Below are positions 7,855 to 16,303 of a stretch of DNA of 64,000 bases, in pieces. Position 1 is the first letter of the stretch. Every line of letters begins with the position of its first letter. Location: positions 17,236 to 81,235 of the forward strand of contig JAYVJL010000061.1 in the NCBI GenBank assembly GCA_043769295.1. Direction: 5' to 3'. Below the pieces are notes generated by a model. That model had not been told where the DNA came from. It did no database searches and saw only the letters and a program-made list of their open reading frames with translations. Both the position numbers and the translations under genes were made by a program. This DNA comes from Aalborgiella sp043769295. Lineage in GTDB: Bacteria > Pseudomonadota > Gammaproteobacteria > Burkholderiales > Burkholderiaceae_C.

Positions 7855-8730
7855 ATGGATATCGTCGCCCGTGCCAAAGCGATCACGCTCGAACCTGTCG
7901 CCACGTGGCCAGTGATTGATATCGAACAGCACGACCCAAAGTCGTTGTTTATCCCCTACATGCTGATTTTGGCGGCGATTCCTGCCGTGGCCAGCTTTAT
8001 TGGCATGTCCATCATCGGCATGGGCGGTTTTGGCTTCAACTTCCGCCTGCCTATTGGCAGCGGTCTGGCGATGATGGTGATCACCTACATCATGAGCTTG
8101 GTTATGACCTTTGGCATGGGCTGGCTGATCAGCGCTTTGGCACCGACATTTGGCGGTCAGAGCAACTTGGTGCAAGGTCTGAAAGTGGCTGTGTTTGGCG
8201 GTACGCCGATGATGCTGGCAGGCGTGTTCAACATCATCCCGGCGCTGAGCATCGTTGGTTTGCTGGCGGCCCTGTATTCCCTCTACGTCATGTACCTGGG
8301 TCTGCCGCAGTTGATGAAAAACCCGAAAGAGAAGACCGTGGTTTATATGGTGGTGGTGGTGATTGCCAGCATCATCGCTGGCGTGGTGCTGAGCATGGTC
8401 AGCCGCGCATTCACACCGTCCATGGGTGGCATGGGACGCTATGGAGGCGGTGATGCGACCATCAGCACCCCCATGGGCGACATCAAGGTCAACTCGCAAC
8501 CAGACGGCATGAAAGAGGCGCCAGCTCAGGCCACGATCACCACGCCGGCGGGTAATGCGATCATCACGACAACCCCGGCATCGCCCGGTGCACCGGGTGC
8601 GCCTGCCGACACCGCCTCCATGACCATCAAAACGCCCGAGGGTGAGGTCAAGATTGACATGCAAAAAATGGAAGCCTTTGCCAAGCAAATGGAAACCATG
8701 GCCGCACAGATGGAAAAAAACAAGAAGTAA
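7855..8730 (+). CDS. YIP1 family inner-membrane protein
   Basis: This protein of 291 residues has five or so membrane helices between residues 35 and 195 and a hydrophilic Pro/Thr-rich C-terminal tail that ends in a Met/Lys-rich segment. The opening MDIVARAKAITLEPVATWPVID is the usual start of bacterial YIP1-domain proteins (RAKAILLSPKTEW-type). The ATG at 7855 has AAAGGACC upstream and is preferred to the longer frame from 7777. The function of bacterial YIP1 proteins is not established. The gene is monocistronic as far as can be seen, divergent from rlmJ and convergent with yggS. Confidence 0.8.
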   Translation: MDIVARAKAITLEPVATWPVIDIEQHDPKSLFIPYMLILAAIPAVASFIGMSIIGMGGFGFNFRLPIGSGLAMMVITYIMSLVMTFGMGWLISALAPTFGGQSNLVQGLKVAVFGGTPMMLAGVFNIIPALSIVGLLAALYSLYVMYLGLPQLMKNPKEKTVVYMVVVVIASIIAGVVLSMVSRAFTPSMGGMGRYGGGDATISTPMGDIKVNSQPDGMKEAPAQATITTPAGNAIITTTPASPGAPGAPADTASMTIKTPEGEVKIDMQKMEAFAKQMETMAAQMEKNKK

Positions 8731-8749
8731 GTGCTGCGTGAACTGTTTT

Positions 8750-9445
8750 TCAGCCACGCTGGCCAAAGATAGCGGTGCCCACGCGCACCAGGGTGCTGCC
8801 GGCCCAGATGGCAGGCTCCAAATCCGCGCTCATCCCGATGGACAACGTGTCCAGTTCGAAGCCCTGTCGATTCAAGTCATCAAATAAGACTCTAGCCTTC
8901 GCATGTATTGCCCGAGCTGCTTCCAAATCAATAGCAGGCTCGGGGATCGTCATGATACCGCGCAGCTTCAACCGCGGTAATTTCACCATCGCCTGCGCCA
9001 AGGCCAGTACGTCTTGTGGTGCCGCGCCCGATTTGGTCGGGCCGCCGTCGATGTTGACCTGAATGCACACCTGCAGCGGTTTGGTATGGGGCGGGCGCTG
9101 GTCGTTCAGGCGCTGCGCCGTTTTGAGCCGGTCCACCGTATGTACCCAGTCAAAATGCTTGGCCACCAACCGCGTTTTGTTGCTTTGGACAGGGCCAATG
9201 CAGTGCCATGTGAGTTGGAAGTGGGTTGTCTCGGCCTGTAGCAACGCGATTTTCTCTACGCCTTCGGCGATGTAGTTTTCGCCAAAATCACGCAATCCAG
9301 CTTGAACCGCCTGTTTGATGGCGTCCGGCGAGACGGTTTTGCTCACGGCTAAAAGTGTGACGGCATCCCAAGGACGGCCGGACTTTTGACATGCAAGACG
9401 GATACGTTGTTGAACCGCCTCAATATTGCTCGCAATGTTGGTCAT
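8750..9445 (-). CDS. yggS: PLP homeostasis protein YggS
   Basis: YggS (PLPBP/PROSC family, 231 residues) is a TIM-barrel PLP-binding protein without known enzyme activity that keeps free pyridoxal phosphate and amino-acid pools balanced. The PLP lysine is K36 in LLAVSKTVSP, and FGENYIAEG, WHCIGPVQSNKT and the C-terminal LSIGMSADLEPAIWAGSTLVRVGTAIFG-type block (read in pieces) are classical. It is divergent from pilT, a neighbourhood common in proteobacteria. A stretch around 8888-8936 looks like a degenerate dispersed repeat and uses rare AGA and TTA codons, but it adds no residues. Confidence 0.95.
   Translation of the reverse strand: MTNIASNIEAVQQRIRLACQKSGRPWDAVTLLAVSKTVSPDAIKQAVQAGLRDFGENYIAEGVEKIALLQAETTHFQLTWHCIGPVQSNKTRLVAKHFDWVHTVDRLKTAQRLNDQRPPHTKPLQVCIQVNIDGGPTKSGAAPQDVLALAQAMVKLPRLKLRGIMTIPEPAIDLEAARAIHAKARVLFDDLNRQGFELDTLSIGMSADLEPAIWAGSTLVRVGTAIFGQRG
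8888..8936 (-). repeat. Possible degenerate dispersed repeat within yggS
   Basis: Read on the coding strand of yggS, the stretch GCTATTGATTTGGAAGCAGC, then TCGGGCAATACATGCGAAGG, then CTAGAGTC follows the order and spacing of the repeat consensus, with several mismatches. The encoded residues AIDLEAARAIHAKARVL align to normal YggS without extra length, so this may be coincidence. Confidence 0.3.
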
Positions 9446-9556
9446 AATTAACTATAAATGTTTTAGAGCCACTATATCGGCAAGTGTTTGCCAATTCTGT
9501 GTACTTTTTGATGGCATAACAACAACTTAACGGACAGTCAAAGGATTGAACCAGGC

Positions 9557-10600
9557 ATGGACATCACGCAATTATTGGCATTCAGCGTAAAAAACAAGGC
9601 CTCCGACCTGCACTTGTCGGCCGGCCTGCCCCCCATGATCCGGGTGCATGGTGATGTGCGCCGCATCAATGTGGATGCGCTGGACCACAAGGCCGTCTAT
9701 GCCATGGTGTATGACATCATGAACGACGGTCAGCGCAAACGCTATGAGGAGTTTTTGGAGATCGACTTTTCGTTTGAAATCGAAGGTTTGGCGCGCTTTC
9801 GGGTGAATGCGTTCAACCACAACCGGGGCGCAGGCGCGGTGTTTCGGACGATTCCCTCCACCATTTTGACGCTTGAACAACTCAATGCGCCCAAAATTTT
9901 TGCCGAGCTGGCCATGAAGCCACGTGGTTTGGTGCTGGTCACCGGCCCCACCGGCTCCGGCAAATCGACCACCTTGGCTGCGATGGTGGACTATCTGAAT
10001 GAAAACGAGTACGGCCATATCTTGACAGTGGAAGACCCGATTGAATTTGTGCATGAGTCAAAAAAATGCCTGGTCAACCAGCGCGAGGTCGGCCCGCACA
10101 CCCAGAGCTTTGCCGCCGCCTTGAAGTCTGCCTTGCGGGAGGATCCTGATGCGATTTTGGTGGGCGAGATGCGCGATCTGGAGACCATCCGCCTGGCCAT
10201 GACGGCGGCTGAGACAGGGCATCTGGTCTTTGGGACGTTGCACACCTCGAGCGCGGCCAAAACGATCGACCGGATCATTGACGTCTTTCCCGCAGAAGAA
10301 AAAGAAATGGTGCGGGCCATGCTTTCAGAATCGCTGCAGGCGGTGATTGCACAAACCTTGTGCAAAACCAAGGATGGCTCCGGCCGCGTGGCGGCACACG
10401 AAATCATGATCGGCACCAGCGCCATTCGAAACTTGATCCGTGAAGGCAAAGTGGCGCAGATGTACTCGACCATCCAAACGGGCAACAGCGTCGGCATGCA
10501 AACCCTGGACCAAAACCTGACCGAAATGGTGAAACGGAATCTGATCTCAAACGCAGAAGCGCGCGGCAAAGCCAAAACGCCAGAGAACTTCCCCGGCTGA
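9557..10600 (+). CDS. pilT: Type IV pilus retraction ATPase PilT
   Basis: PilT is the hexameric ATPase that depolymerises type IV pili and drives twitching motility and DNA uptake. The 347-residue protein has an N-terminal PAS-like domain (SDLHLSAGLPPMIRVHG), Walker A GPTGSGKST at 130-138, an Asp box (LTVEDPIEFVH), Walker B near 195-205 (DPDAILVGEMRD) and the His box TGHLVFGTLHTSSA. The AIRNLIREGK motif, needed for retraction in other PilT proteins, is present near residue 290. It is 56 bases upstream of pilU and the two are probably cotranscribed. Confidence 0.97.
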   Translation: MDITQLLAFSVKNKASDLHLSAGLPPMIRVHGDVRRINVDALDHKAVYAMVYDIMNDGQRKRYEEFLEIDFSFEIEGLARFRVNAFNHNRGAGAVFRTIPSTILTLEQLNAPKIFAELAMKPRGLVLVTGPTGSGKSTTLAAMVDYLNENEYGHILTVEDPIEFVHESKKCLVNQREVGPHTQSFAAALKSALREDPDAILVGEMRDLETIRLAMTAAETGHLVFGTLHTSSAAKTIDRIIDVFPAEEKEMVRAMLSESLQAVIAQTLCKTKDGSGRVAAHEIMIGTSAIRNLIREGKVAQMYSTIQTGNSVGMQTLDQNLTEMVKRNLISNAEARGKAKTPENFPG

Positions 10601-10656
10601 TTTCTACCCCTTTAATCTGCCCATTTATTGCGGTACACCATTTTTAAGGAACGTCC

Positions 10657-11793
10657 ATGGAACGCGAACAAGCCAGTAAATTCATCAACGACCTGCTGCG
10701 TTTGATGATTTCACGCAACAGCAGCGATTTGTTCATCACCGCCGACTTTCCACCCGCCATCAAGGTCGATGGCATGGTGACGAAGATATCCACCCATGCG
10801 CTGACAGGCAAACACACCCTGGCGCTGACGCGCGCCATCATGAACGATAAACAGATAGCCGAGTTTGAGCGAACCAAGGAATGTAATTTCGCCATTTCAC
10901 CGACCGGTGTGGGGCGTTTTCGGGTCAGCGCTTTTGTGCAACAAGGCCATGTGGGTATGGTGTTGCGGACGATTCCCGCCATCATCCCGACGATTGACGG
11001 GCTGGGTGTGCCGCAGGTGTTGAAGGAAGTTGCGATGGCAAAACGCGGCCTGTGCATTTTGGTGGGGGCAACCGGTTCGGGCAAGTCAACCACCATGGCG
11101 GCCATGATTGACTGGCGCAACGACAACAGTTTTGGCCATATCATCAGCATTGAAGACCCCATCGAGTTTGTGCATCCGCATAAAAACTGCGTGATCACTC
11201 AGCGTGAAATTGGCATTGATACTGAAAGCTGGGAAGCCGCGTTGAAAAACACCCTGCGGCAAGCGCCCGATGTGATTTTGATGGGTGAAATTCGCGACCG
11301 TGAAACCATGGAACACGCCATTGCCTTTGCTGAGACCGGCCATTTGTGCCTTGCCACGCTGCACGCCAACAGCGCCAACCAGGCGCTGGACCGGATCATC
11401 AACTTTTTCCCTGAAGAGCGGCGTTCACAGTTGTTGATGGACTTGTCGCTCAATCTGCGCGCTTTCGTATCCCAGCGTTTGATTGCCAAAGAAGATGGCA
11501 AGGGGCGAACGGCGGCGATTGAGATCATGCTCAACACGCCCCTGGTGTCTGACTTGATCTTCAAAGGCGATGTGACCGAGATCAAAGAGGTCATGAAGAA
11601 AAGCCGCAACCTGGGCATGCAGACCTTTGACCAGGCTTTGTTTGACGCCTATGAATCACATACCATCACCTACGAAGATGCGCTGCGCAATGCGGACTCC
11701 GTCAATGACCTGCGTTTGCAGATCAAACTCACCAGCACACGCGGCAAGAGTCAAAACCTGGCTGAGGGAACGGAGCACTTCTCGGTGATGTAG
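10657..11793 (+). CDS. pilU: PilT-dependent retraction ATPase PilU
   Basis: PilU is a PilT paralogue that assists PilT in pilus retraction under load. This 378-residue protein shares the PAS-like N-terminus (SSDLFITADFPPAIKVDG), Walker A GATGSGKS at 137-144, Asp box ISIEDPIEFVHPHKN, Walker B PDVILMGEIRD and His box TGHLCLATLHANSANQ. Its longer C-terminal tail, which extends past the catalytic core by about 50 residues, is typical of PilU. No other pilus genes lie in the window, the usual arrangement for pilTU. Confidence 0.96.
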   Translation: MEREQASKFINDLLRLMISRNSSDLFITADFPPAIKVDGMVTKISTHALTGKHTLALTRAIMNDKQIAEFERTKECNFAISPTGVGRFRVSAFVQQGHVGMVLRTIPAIIPTIDGLGVPQVLKEVAMAKRGLCILVGATGSGKSTTMAAMIDWRNDNSFGHIISIEDPIEFVHPHKNCVITQREIGIDTESWEAALKNTLRQAPDVILMGEIRDRETMEHAIAFAETGHLCLATLHANSANQALDRIINFFPEERRSQLLMDLSLNLRAFVSQRLIAKEDGKGRTAAIEIMLNTPLVSDLIFKGDVTEIKEVMKKSRNLGMQTFDQALFDAYESHTITYEDALRNADSVNDLRLQIKLTSTRGKSQNLAEGTEHFSVM

Positions 11794-11858
11794 ACGACTA
11801 AAAGGCCGCCTTCACCTTTTTATGCTTTTATGTTCTTTAATTTGAATTTGAGATTTTT

Positions 11859-12809
11859 ATGACAACCCCAGTAAAAACATACGCAGCGACAACTGCCCGC
11901 AAAGTTGCTTTTTTAGGTTTAGGCGTGATGGGCGCGCCCATGGCCAAGCATCTGGCGATGGCCGGCCACCAGGTCACGGTCTACAACCGCAATACCGTCA
12001 AAGCACAAGCCTGGGTCGCGGAAGTCTCAGCCAGTCTGCCTGCAGGGTGTACCGTGAACTTTGCCGCGACACCCTTTGAAGCGGTGGACAAGGCGGAGAT
12101 CGTGTTCAGCTGTGTTGGCAATGATGACTCACTGCGCAGCATCACGCTGGGCAGTGATGCAGGGGCGGGCCAGCGCGCTGCGGATGGTGCATTTGCAGGC
12201 ATGCAGGCTGGTGCGATTTTTGTGGACCACAGCACGACCTCTGCCGATGTCGCGCGCGAGTTGTTTGCGCTAGCGGTCTGCCGCAAGTTGCAGTTTTTGG
12301 ATGCCCCCGTTTCTGGCGGCGAAGCAGGTGCCAAAAATGGTGCGCTAACGGTGATGTGTGGTGGCGACCAGGCAGCTTTTGATGCCATTGCGCCCGTGGC
12401 TATGGCGTTTTCTAAGGCAGTGACGCGGATGGGGGACAGCGGTGCAGGACAGCTGACCAAAATGGTCAATCAAATTTGTATCGCCGGCTTGTTGCAAGGT
12501 TTGAGCGAGGCCATGGCCTTTGGACTCCAGGCCAAGCTGGACATGAATCTTGTACTTGATGTCATTGGCAAAGGCGCAGCGCAGAGCTGGCAGCTTGAGA
12601 ACCGTGGCAAGACCATGCTCGTGGACCAGTTTAATTTTGGCTTTGCCGTGGATCACATGCGCAAAGACCTGGGTTTGGTTTTGGCCGAAGCCAACAACAA
12701 CGGTGCGCGCCTCCCGGTTACCGCATTGGTTGACCAGTTTTATGCAGACGTACAGGCCATGGGCGGCCAACGCTGGGACACGTCCAGCCTGATCAAACGC
12801 CTGCGTTGA
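11859..12809 (+). CDS. 3-hydroxyisobutyrate dehydrogenase family oxidoreductase
   Basis: This 316-residue enzyme belongs to the beta-hydroxyacid dehydrogenase family (3-hydroxyisobutyrate, tartronate semialdehyde or glyoxylate/succinic semialdehyde reductases). The NAD(P)-binding motif GLGVMGAPMAKHL starts near residue 20, the substrate segment DAPVSGGEAGAKNG and the catalytic lysine in GQLTKMVNQ follow, and the helical C-terminal domain is complete. An Asn at the end of YNRNTVKA in the cofactor loop suggests NADP rather than NAD, by analogy with glyoxylate reductases. The exact substrate cannot be fixed from sequence. Confidence 0.85.
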   Translation: MTTPVKTYAATTARKVAFLGLGVMGAPMAKHLAMAGHQVTVYNRNTVKAQAWVAEVSASLPAGCTVNFAATPFEAVDKAEIVFSCVGNDDSLRSITLGSDAGAGQRAADGAFAGMQAGAIFVDHSTTSADVARELFALAVCRKLQFLDAPVSGGEAGAKNGALTVMCGGDQAAFDAIAPVAMAFSKAVTRMGDSGAGQLTKMVNQICIAGLLQGLSEAMAFGLQAKLDMNLVLDVIGKGAAQSWQLENRGKTMLVDQFNFGFAVDHMRKDLGLVLAEANNNGARLPVTALVDQFYADVQAMGGQRWDTSSLIKRLR

Positions 12810-12810
12810 A

Positions 12811-13452
12811 TTAACGTCTGGTTTCTGTTTCGGTGATCAACTCAAAGCTGCGCACCACTTTGGAGACACCACTGACACCGCGTGCAATGTCTGTCCCGCG
12901 ATCAGCTTCTCGACTGGTCACGCGTCCCATCAAATAGACCACATTGCGCTCGGTCACCACCTTGAAGGCGTTAGAAGGAATGTCTTTGGCTTCCAGCAGG
13001 CTCGCCTTGACCAAACCGGTAAGGTAGGTGTCATTGGCGCGCTGCTGCAAGGTTGAGGTCATGGAGGCAACGGTCAACTCATTGATCACCATTTTGACGT
13101 TGTCGACCTGGAAAACCAGTTGTTCAGCGGCCAATTTGTCACTTTCGCCCGCCACTTCACCTGTCAACAGTACGCGGCGATTGAAACTGGTGACGTTGAA
13201 GTGTCCCCGCTCGCCAAATTTTTCTTTCAAGCGTGAACTCGCACGGACCTCAATGCCTTCATCGTCAAGCTGCGCACCGGAGGTACGGCGGTCGGTCGCG
13301 ATCATGGCGGCTCCTGCCACGGCACCCCCGACGACGAGAACCGTGCAAGCGCTCAGACTACCCAACAAAACACTCAAAACGACAAGCTTTGCCGTTGTTG
13401 CAGATGTTCGCTGGGTTCGCTGGGTTCGTTGAGCGTGGTTTAATTTTGTCAT
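12811..13452 (-). CDS. dolP: BON-domain outer-membrane lipoprotein DolP
   Basis: DolP (YraP) is a lipoprotein with two BON domains that binds anionic phospholipid at the division site and supports outer-membrane integrity and BAM function. The 213-residue protein has a signal peptide with lipobox LSA-C near residue 36, then BON1 (about 70-135, FNVTSFNRRVLLTGEV) and BON2 (about 145-210, FKVVTERNVVYLMGRV). Its N-terminal cytoplasmic-side tail carries QRTQRTQRT, from a short tandem repeat, an unusual feature. The start overlaps the diaA stop (ATGA), so the two are translationally coupled. The rsmI-yraN-diaA-dolP synteny supports the name. Confidence 0.9.
   Translation of the reverse strand: MTKLNHAQRTQRTQRTSATTAKLVVLSVLLGSLSACTVLVVGGAVAGAAMIATDRRTSGAQLDDEGIEVRASSRLKEKFGERGHFNVTSFNRRVLLTGEVAGESDKLAAEQLVFQVDNVKMVINELTVASMTSTLQQRANDTYLTGLVKASLLEAKDIPSNAFKVVTERNVVYLMGRVTSREADRGTDIARGVSGVSKVVRSFELITETETRR
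13406..13432 (-). repeat. 9-bp tandem repeat in dolP signal region
   Basis: Two exact GTTCGCTGG units and a third diverged unit encode the QRT repeats in front of the DolP signal peptide. Unit changes are multiples of three and would not shift the frame. Confidence 0.75.
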
Positions 13453-14045
13453 CAGGACTCCTTTTCGCCAAGTAACTGGTTATCAACACCATCACACAAG
13501 CAGTGCAATGCCAACAGGTGGACTTCTTGAATGCGCGCGGTACGGTCATGTGGCACGCAAATGTGTACATCCGTGTCCCGCAGCACCGTGTTCATCTTAC
13601 CGCCGCCTTTGCCGGTCAAGGCCACGACCGTCATATCACGCTCATGCGCAGCCTCGACCGCTTTCAGGATGTTGACGGAATTGCCGCTGGTCGTGATGGC
13701 GATCAACACATCACCGGCCTGCCCCAGCGCGCGGACTTGCTTGGCGTAGATCACGCTGAAGTCGTAATCGTTGGCAATGGCGGTGATGATGGAGCTGTCG
13801 GTGGTGAGCGCCAAAGCGGCCAACTCGGGCCGCTCCCGTTCGTAACGCCCCACAAATTCAGCGGCAAAGTGCTGGGCATCCGCAGCCGAGCCGCCATTGC
13901 CACACACCAAAACCTTGCCTCCACTGGTGACACAGGCCAACAAAGCGTGTACGGCTGCAGCGATGGGTTTGCTAAGGAGTTGTGCGGACTGGTACTTCAA
14001 GTCTGCACTGTCTATAAAGTTCTGTTCAATGCGTTGTTCTAGCAT
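13452..14045 (-). CDS. diaA: SIS-domain protein DiaA/GmhA
   Basis: This protein of 197 residues is a sugar isomerase (SIS) domain protein of the DiaA/GmhA group. GmhA makes D-glycero-manno-heptose 7-phosphate, and DiaA binds DnaA and promotes initiation of replication. The phosphosugar loop CGNGGSAADAQHFAAEFVGR, the ITTSGNSVNI block and the C-terminal QEVHLLALHCLCD are conserved. I prefer the ATG at 14045 (MLEQRIEQNFIDS) over an upstream TTG. Position between yraN and dolP favours DiaA, although many betaproteobacterial entries are labelled phosphoheptose isomerase; the sequence alone does not decide. Confidence 0.85.
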   Translation of the reverse strand: MLEQRIEQNFIDSADLKYQSAQLLSKPIAAAVHALLACVTSGGKVLVCGNGGSAADAQHFAAEFVGRYERERPELAALALTTDSSIITAIANDYDFSVIYAKQVRALGQAGDVLIAITTSGNSVNILKAVEAAHERDMTVVALTGKGGGKMNTVLRDTDVHICVPHDRTARIQEVHLLALHCLCDGVDNQLLGEKES

Positions 14046-14174
14046 GCGTTCGATGATAACCCGTGTTGGAAAGTCGTTTTTTGTAGCTTGCGTCAATAAC
14101 TGTTACGGGTTGTCACGCCGCTGCCATGTCCAAATATGGGGGGACCCACTGCAAATGCAATATCTTATTTAATT

Positions 14175-14621
14175 TCAAGAGGCGTCAAAAGCCGCTTTCA
14201 ACCAGGTGATCTGCGCTTCCACAAGTACCACATCAAAACGACAAGCCGGAGGCTTGGCAAGACGCAGCAGATAAAAACGCGCAGCAAATACAATGCGTTT
14301 GCGCTTGGTCGCACCAATACTGGCGGCCGCACCGCCATGCAAGTCACCAGAACGCTGACGGACCTCTACAAACACCAGAGTTTCATCTTTATCGCGCATG
14401 ATCAGGTCAATTTCGCCCCCACCCCGTCCTGGCGTCCGATAATTGCGTTCAAGCAGCTTTAAGCCGGCCGCTTGTAGATACGCCAAAGCGACATCCTCAG
14501 CGACATCGCCTTTGGCTTTGCTGGTTTTGACGGCTCCCACCGGTTTGGCCGAGGCCACGTCGATGATGGTTTGGGCCAGTTTTTTGGCCATCGCAGCGGG
14601 TTGTTTGAGCAGGGTTGACAT
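14175..14621 (-). CDS. yraN: UPF0102 family protein YraN
   Basis: This 148-residue protein is a YraN-type member of the endonuclease-like fold (UPF0102). The putative nuclease motif is seen as GDVAEDVALAYL, GGGEIDLIMRD and LVFVEVRQRSG, with Arg where most members have Lys in the VEVK position. The start at 14621 (MSTLLKQPAAMAKKL) is chosen because the longer open frame upstream runs antisense into rsmI. An N-terminal extension of about 35 residues precedes the domain. The cellular role is not established. It is divergent from rsmI with an 18-base gap and lies upstream of diaA on the same strand. Confidence 0.85.
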   Translation of the reverse strand: MSTLLKQPAAMAKKLAQTIIDVASAKPVGAVKTSKAKGDVAEDVALAYLQAAGLKLLERNYRTPGRGGGEIDLIMRDKDETLVFVEVRQRSGDLHGGAAASIGATKRKRIVFAARFYLLRLAKPPACRFDVVLVEAQITWLKAAFDAS

Positions 14622-14639
14622 TATTTTGGGGACTATACA

Positions 14640-15584
14640 TTGAATGCATTGAACGATACTTCCTCGGGCACCTCGCTCAGCACGCACTGGGGCACCGCCC
14701 TGGCTGCTGCGCGTGATGCTGCGGGCGCGCAGCATTACCCCAAATCGACACTGTATGTGGTTGCCACGCCGATTGGCAATCTGGCCGATATCAGCCTGCG
14801 CGCTTTGCATGTATTGGCCGTGGTTGATGCCATTGCCTGTGAAGACACCCGCCACACGCAACCCCTGTTGCGCACCTACGGCATAGCCACCGGCGCGGAA
14901 AAACCACTGCTGGCCGTGCATGAACACAATGAGGCCCAAGCTGCGCAGCAGGTGATCGCACGTTTGCAGCAGGGACAGCGTGTGGCCTTTGTCAGCGATG
15001 CCGGTACGCCAGCCGTCAGCGACCCCGGCGCGCGGCTGGTGGCGCTGGTGCGCGCAGCGGGTTTGCGCGTGATGCCCTTGCCCGGTGCCAGCAGCGTCAT
15101 CACGCTTTTGAGCGTGGCAGGTATCACGCAGGATACGGGTTTTCAATTCATCGGCTTTTTACCCACAAAAACGATGGAGCGGGAGACGGCGGTATTGAAG
15201 CTGCAGGCGCTGACTGGTGCTCTCGTGCTGCTGGAAGCGCCGCACCGAATTGAAGCGGTCGCCAAGGCACTGGCGGTGCTGGGCGAACGCCTCCTCACCA
15301 TTGGTCGCGAGTTGACCAAGCAGTTTGAGGAAATTGCCACCGTGTCAGCAGCCGATTTCAGCGACTGGCTGCAGGCTGACAGCAACCGCACACGGGGTGA
15401 ATTTGCATTGGTCTTGCACCCGATGGCGCAAGATAACAAGCAGGACGACGCACCGCGCATTTTGAAGCTGCTGTTGGCGGAGTTGCCACTCAAAACTGCG
15501 GTCAAGCTCACCTCGGACATCACTGGCGCACCGCGCAACGCGCTGTATGACGCGGCTCTGGCTTTGAAAAATGGGGCTGATTAA
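14640..15584 (+). CDS. rsmI: 16S rRNA 2'-O-ribose C1402 methyltransferase
   Basis: RsmI adds the 2'-O-methyl group to C1402 of 16S rRNA in the ribosomal decoding centre. The tetrapyrrole-methylase fold is clear: LYVVATPIGNLADISLRAL, AIACEDTRHTQPLL, FVSDAGTPAVSDPG and LPGASSVITLLSVAG, with the extra C-terminal domain (GAPRNALYDAALAL). The first codon is uncertain: TTG at 14640 or TTG at 14649 are the upstream possibilities and no ATG lies in frame ahead of the domain. Divergent yraN leaves little promoter space, so the promoters probably overlap. Confidence 0.93.
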   Translation: MNALNDTSSGTSLSTHWGTALAAARDAAGAQHYPKSTLYVVATPIGNLADISLRALHVLAVVDAIACEDTRHTQPLLRTYGIATGAEKPLLAVHEHNEAQAAQQVIARLQQGQRVAFVSDAGTPAVSDPGARLVALVRAAGLRVMPLPGASSVITLLSVAGITQDTGFQFIGFLPTKTMERETAVLKLQALTGALVLLEAPHRIEAVAKALAVLGERLLTIGRELTKQFEEIATVSAADFSDWLQADSNRTRGEFALVLHPMAQDNKQDDAPRILKLLLAELPLKTAVKLTSDITGAPRNALYDAALALKNGAD

Positions 15585-15598
15585 CTGCTGAGACGGCC

Positions 15599-16261
15599 TT
15601 AAACCGCTTGATTGCGCTTCACAAAGAACAGTCCCATCCCCACCGCCATCAAAATCCCGCCAAACACACGGTTTTGAATCCGCAGCGCCTTGGTGTCACG
15701 AAACAGATGCTGCAAAGCGCTGGCGGCGTAGGCATAGCCTGACATCACCACCGTGTCCACGGTAATCATGGTCGCCGCCATGATAGCCAATTGCGACCAC
15801 AGCGGTCGGCTGGGGCTGATGAACTGCGGCAAGACTGCCACCATGAAGACAATGCCTTTGGGGTTGGTGACATTGGTTAAAAATCCCGTCAGGCAGCGTT
15901 TACGCCAGCTCAAAGAGCCTGTGGTAATGACGTGCGCCGAAGCCACTGCACCCGCTTCTGCAGCCGGTGCGGCTTGTATTTTGGTCGTCCATTGCGCCCA
16001 GCCGACGTAGATCAGGTAGGCTGCACCAGAGATTTTGACGATATTGAAAGCCACCTCAGACGCAACCAGCAATGAGCCGACACCTGCGCCTGCGATCAGC
16101 AGAATCACCACCAGTCCCAGCTCCAAACCCACGATGGTCGCCTGCGAGCGTTTCACGCCGTAGCTCAAGCCGTGACTCATCGACAGCACCGCGCCCGAGC
16201 CGGGTGACACGGCGATCAACATTGAGGCCAGTACAAATGCAGTCCAAGTATGAAGTTCCAT
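15599..16261 (-). CDS. LysE/RhtB family amino-acid exporter
   Basis: The 220-residue protein has six predicted membrane helices and the LysE/RhtB hallmark SPGSGAVLSMSHGLSYGVKRSQATIVGLELG (read in parts) near the N-terminus, which is the GPG-like substrate motif region. The family exports amino acids such as homoserine, threonine or leucine. NVTNPKGIVFMVAVLPQF is also diagnostic. It lies on the minus strand, converging with rsmI and following copA, without a clear operon partner. The substrate cannot be predicted. Confidence 0.88.
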   Translation of the reverse strand: MELHTWTAFVLASMLIAVSPGSGAVLSMSHGLSYGVKRSQATIVGLELGLVVILLIAGAGVGSLLVASEVAFNIVKISGAAYLIYVGWAQWTTKIQAAPAAEAGAVASAHVITTGSLSWRKRCLTGFLTNVTNPKGIVFMVAVLPQFISPSRPLWSQLAIMAATMITVDTVVMSGYAYAASALQHLFRDTKALRIQNRVFGGILMAVGMGLFFVKRNQAV

Positions 16262-16303
16262 CGTTGGATGATAACTGCCTTGCTTAAACCAACCCGCCCA
16301 GGC

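Noticed and set aside
7825..8766. 313-codon minus-strand frame over the YIP1-family gene
   Set aside because: Its composition (His/Arg/Gly/Gln) and lack of motifs mark it as a shadow frame.
14622..15146. Upstream extension of yraN
   Set aside because: The extension is antisense to rsmI; the YraN family start fits ATG 14621.
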